From the NCBI RefSeq assembly GCF_022179325.1, contig NZ_BPQQ01000010.1:124001-188000 (forward strand): a DNA stretch of 64,000 nucleotides, written 5' to 3'. How positions within the stretch are numbered: position 1 is the stretch's first letter; each line of letters begins with the position of its first letter. A model generated the notes under the pieces. It saw only the letters and a list, made by a program, of their open reading frames with translations, was not told the DNA's origin and made no database searches. This document shows, piece after piece, positions 61,368 to 64,000 of this stretch. Made by a program: the position numbers and the translations under genes. Origin of the DNA: Methylobacterium isbiliense (GTDB lineage Bacteria > Pseudomonadota > Alphaproteobacteria > Rhizobiales > Beijerinckiaceae).

Positions 61368-64000
61368 ATGACCTGCCGTCATCCCGTCCCGGAAGATCGT
61401 TCCGCGTTGCGCCACGTCCCCATCGCCCTCGCATTCCTGCTCGCCCTCATCGCCGCGTGGCTGCCCGCGCCGGCGCGTGCCCTGGAGGCCGTGCGGGTCG
61501 GGCTCGACACCCAGGCCATCGACCTCACACCCGCCATCGAGCGCAACCGCTCGGACGGCGACCTGATCCAGATCTCGACGGCTCCCGGCAAGGACGGCAT
61601 CGTGCGGCGCATCGCCGTGAAGGCGCGCGAGACCGGGGCGCGGCCGGACTGGATCGTCTTCGCGCTCACCAACGACAGCGACGAGCAGATCGACCGGCTG
61701 CTGATCGCGCCGCATTTCCGGCTGGTCGGCTCCGGCGTGGTCTGGCCCGATCTCGGCGGCTCGCGCATCGCCGCCATCACGGCGAGCCAGGGCAACCGGC
61801 CCGAGCGGGACGAGAACCCCGAGGCCGACCAGTTCACCGTCACGCTCGATCCCGGCACCACCGTGACCTTCGTGGCGGAGCTGCGCACGCCCCACGTCCC
61901 CCAACTCTATCTCTGGGAGCCGGACGCCTACCGCAAGAAGGCCACCGGGCTGACCCTCTACAAGGGCATCATCATCGGCATCGCGGGCCTGCTCGCGCTC
62001 TTCCTCACCATCGTGTTCGTGGTGAAGGGCGCGATCATCTTCCCGGCCGCGGCGGCGCTGGCGTGGTCGGTGCTGGCCTATACGGGCATAGATTTCGGCT
62101 TCTTCCAGAGGGTGTTCCCGGTGACGGAGGCGGCCGAGCGGATCTACCGCGCCTCCGCGGAGGCGGTCCTCGGCGCGACCCTCGTCGTCTTCCTGTTCGC
62201 CTATCTCAACCTCGCCCGCTGGCACGTGCGCTACAGCCACGTGGCGCTGCTCTGGCTGCTCATGCTCGGGGGCCTCGTCGCCGTGGCGGTGGTCGATCCG
62301 CCGGTGGCGGCGGGCGTGGCGCGCATCTCCGTGGCGACGGTGGCGGGGGTGGGCCTGCTGCTGGTGGTCTACCTCGCGGCCCATAACGGCTACGACCGGG
62401 CGATCCTGCTGATCCCGACCTGGCTCCTCCTCACCGCCTGGGTCGGGGCCGCGGGCTTCGCCATCACCGGGCAGCTGCGCGGCGAACTCGTGCAGCCGGC
62501 GCTGATCGGCGGCCTCGTGCTGATCGTGATGCTGATCGGCTTCACGGTGCTCCAGCATGCCTTCGCGGGCAGCGGCATCGGCCCCTCCCTGGTCTCCGAC
62601 ACCGAGCGCCGGGCCCTCGCCCTCACGGGCGCGGGCGACGTGGTGTTCGATTGGGACGTGCCGGGCGACCGGGTCTTCGCCGGCCCGGAGATCGAGGCGC
62701 AGCTCGGCCTCAAGCGCGGTGCCCTCGAAGGGCCGGTAGCGAACTGGCTGGCGCTGCTGCACCCCTTCGACGTCGACCGCTACTCGGCCTCCCTCGACAC
62801 CGTCATCGAGGAACGCCGCGGGCGCATCTGCCAGGATTTCCGCCTGCGCGTCGCCGCCGGCCCCTATCACTGGTTCCGCCTCAAGGCCCGGCCGGTGATC
62901 GGCGCCGACGGAGAGGTGATCCGGGTCGTCGGCACGCTCGCCGACGTCACCGAGGTGAAGATCGCCGAGGAGCGCCTGCTGCACGACGCCGTGCACGACA
63001 ACCTCACGGGCCTGCCCAACCGCGAATTGCTGCACGACCGGCTCGACGCCGCCCGCAGCCTCGCCTCGCAGGATCCGCGCCTGAAGCCGACGCTCTTCCT
63101 GCTCGACATCGACCGCTTCAAGCAGATCAACGACGCCATCGGCCTCTCGGCGGGCGATTCGATCCTGCTCACCCTGTCGCGCCGCCTCGGCCGGCTCCTG
63201 CGCCCGCAGGACACCCTGGCGCGGGTGGCCGGCGACGAGTTCGCGGTGATCCTGCTCTCGGAGCGCGAGCCCGACCGCATCATCGCCTTCGCCGACATGA
63301 TCCGGCGGACCGTCACCACCCCGATCACCTACGCGGACCGGGAGATCTTCCTCACCACCTCGATCGGCGTGGTGCTGCACGAGCCGGGCTCGACGCAGAA
63401 GCGCGAGGAGGTGGTCAAGAAGGCCGAACTCGCGATGATCCAGGCCAAGCGCCAGGGCGGCGACCGCATCGAGGTCTACCGCCCGACCATGCGCACCGAC
63501 CGCGGCGAGAGGCCGGTGCTGGAGACCGACCTGCGCCGGGCGCTGGAGCGCAACGAGATCAAGGTGGTGTTTCAGCCGATCGTGCGGCTGCAGGACCGGC
63601 TGGTCGCCGGCTTCGAGACGCAGCTGCGCTGGGACCATCCCAAGCACGGCCGCATCGCGCCCCAGACCTTCATGCCGATCGCCGAGGAATCCGGCCTCGT
63701 GGTGGATCTGGGGGTCTTCGCCCTGGAGCGCACGGCGGCCGAACTCGCCGCTTGGCAGCAGGCGCTGGTGGTGGAGCCGCCGCTCTTTGCCACGGTCAAC
63801 GTCTCGTCGCGCCAGCTCCTGCGGCACGACCTCCTGCACGATGTGAAGACGGTCCTCGCCCGCACCGGGGTCGCGCCGGGTTCGCTCAAGCTCGAACTCG
63901 CCGAGGGGCTCGTGATGGAGAACCCGGAATACGCCGCCCAGATGCTGGCGCGAATCGCCGAACTCGGCGCGGGCCTGATGCTGGACGATTTCGGCACCGG
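61368..64000 (+). CDS. membrane PAS-GGDEF-EAL signalling protein (runs off right edge)
   Basis: 877 residues in the window, no stop reached. A signal sequence (to about residue 40) precedes a periplasmic beta domain, then about seven membrane helices (residues 190-400), a 7TMR-DISM-like layout. A PAS-type region follows (DVVFDWDVPGDRVF to [12 protein letters not shown]). The diguanylate cyclase motif is AGDEF at 621-625 with the inhibitory RxxD site at 612-615 (RPQD). The phosphodiesterase domain has ETQ at 750-752 where EAL is usual, but keeps NVSSRQL, LKLELAEG and LDDFGTG. Probable c-di-GMP enzyme; which activity survives is not clear. Confidence 0.88.
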   Translation, partial: MTCRHPVPEDRSALRHVPIALAFLLALIAAWLPAPARALEAVRVGLDTQAIDLTPAIERNRSDGDLIQISTAPGKDGIVRRIAVKARETGARPDWIVFALTNDSDEQIDRLLIAPHFRLVGSGVVWPDLGGSRIAAITASQGNRPERDENPEADQFTVTLDPGTTVTFVAELRTPHVPQLYLWEPDAYRKKATGLTLYKGIIIGIAGLLALFLTIVFVVKGAIIFPAAAALAWSVLAYTGIDFGFFQRVFPVTEAAERIYRASAEAVLGATLVVFLFAYLNLARWHVRYSHVALLWLLMLGGLVAVAVVDPPVAAGVARISVATVAGVGLLLVVYLAAHNGYDRAILLIPTWLLLTAWVGAAGFAITGQLRGELVQPALIGGLVLIVMLIGFTVLQHAFAGSGIGPSLVSDTERRALALTGAGDVVFDWDVPGDRVFAGPEIEAQLGLKRGALEGPVANWLALLHPFDVDRYSASLDTVIEERRGRICQDFRLRVAAGPYHWFRLKARPVIGADGEVIRVVGTLADVTEVKIAEERLLHDAVHDNLTGLPNRELLHDRLDAARSLASQDPRLKPTLFLLDIDRFKQINDAIGLSAGDSILLTLSRRLGRLLRPQDTLARVAGDEFAVILLSEREPDRIIAFADMIRRTVTTPITYADREIFLTTSIGVVLHEPGSTQKREEVVKKAELAMIQAKRQGGDRIEVYRPTMRTDRGERPVLETDLRRALERNEIKVVFQPIVRLQDRLVAGFETQLRWDHPKHGRIAPQTFMPIAEESGLVVDLGVFALERTAAELAAWQQALVVEPPLFATVNVSSRQLLRHDLLHDVKTVLARTGVAPGSLKLELAEGLVMENPEYAAQMLARIAELGAGLMLDDFGT

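Noticed and set aside
61020-63839. A 939-codon open frame antisense to the GGDEF-EAL gene
   Set aside because: Low-complexity His/Arg/Glu/Gly composition; the sense frame was followed base by base from 61368 to the edge and is uninterrupted.

Overview
The window is visibly very G+C-rich, tightly packed alphaproteobacterial chromosome. A split aerobic photosynthesis cluster, an aerobic AcsF cyclase, an AerR/PpsR regulator pair and a Rhizobiales-style cytochrome c oxidase operon together suggest a facultative aerobic anoxygenic phototroph of the Hyphomicrobiales. A Methylobacterium-type organism is the best fit, but the genus is an inference from gene content, not a database result.

Layout. 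1-9.2 kb is housekeeping: malate synthase G (cut by the window edge), a DUF2076 protein, an L,D-transpeptidase, a CheZ-like phosphatase, uvrC-pgsA-moaD, a DUF3616 protein, a PPOX-fold flavoprotein and an orphan zinc-binding lipoprotein/SBP (znuA-like). 9.3-15.6 kb is accessory: an NCS2-type permease with a poly-C frameshift, an isochorismatase-fold hydrolase, a small Cys-pair protein, an ABC exporter, an EamA transporter and recX. A MOP-type polysaccharide flippase then borders the pigment genes.

17.1-47.8 kb is the photosynthesis island. On the minus strand are crtI-crtB-small ORF, two polysaccharide-type genes (GT2 and an AlgX/J-like acyltransferase), bchI-bchD-bchO, and the long chain bchF-N-B-H-L-M-lhaA-puhA-puhB-puhC-orf101-acsF-puhE-hemA, most of whose genes overlap by about 4 bases. 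On the plus strand are aerR-ppsR and bchG-pucC-like-bchP-tspO. Four places carry TGT-N12-ACA palindromes of the PpsR/CrtJ type (crtI, bchI, bchF, bchG). The bchF and bchG promoters have the same architecture: TTGACA embedded in the palindrome, a 17-base spacer, then CTAGGC or CTAGCC. The genes cover 5-aminolevulinate formation, Mg chelation (BchHID/O), methylation (BchM), oxidative cyclisation (AcsF), dark-operative protochlorophyllide reduction (BchLNB), C3-vinyl hydration (BchF), esterification and reduction of the tail (BchG, BchP), reaction-centre H subunit and its assembly factors, and the first two carotenoid steps. The puf genes, bchCXYZ, bchE and the later crt genes are not here and would have to lie elsewhere.

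47.9-50.4 kb holds a small membrane protein, an orphan tri-haem cytochrome c and a GNAT acetyltransferase. A LysR gene broken by a frameshift follows. 51.6-58.3 kb is the aa3 oxidase operon (coxB, ctaD, ctaB, small CoxF-like protein, ctaG, ctaE, DUF983, surf1) with a clear intrinsic terminator after ctaE. 58.5-64 kb holds thrC, an M16 peptidase and a large membrane GGDEF-EAL protein that runs off the right edge. No tRNA, rRNA, CRISPR array or insertion sequence was seen.
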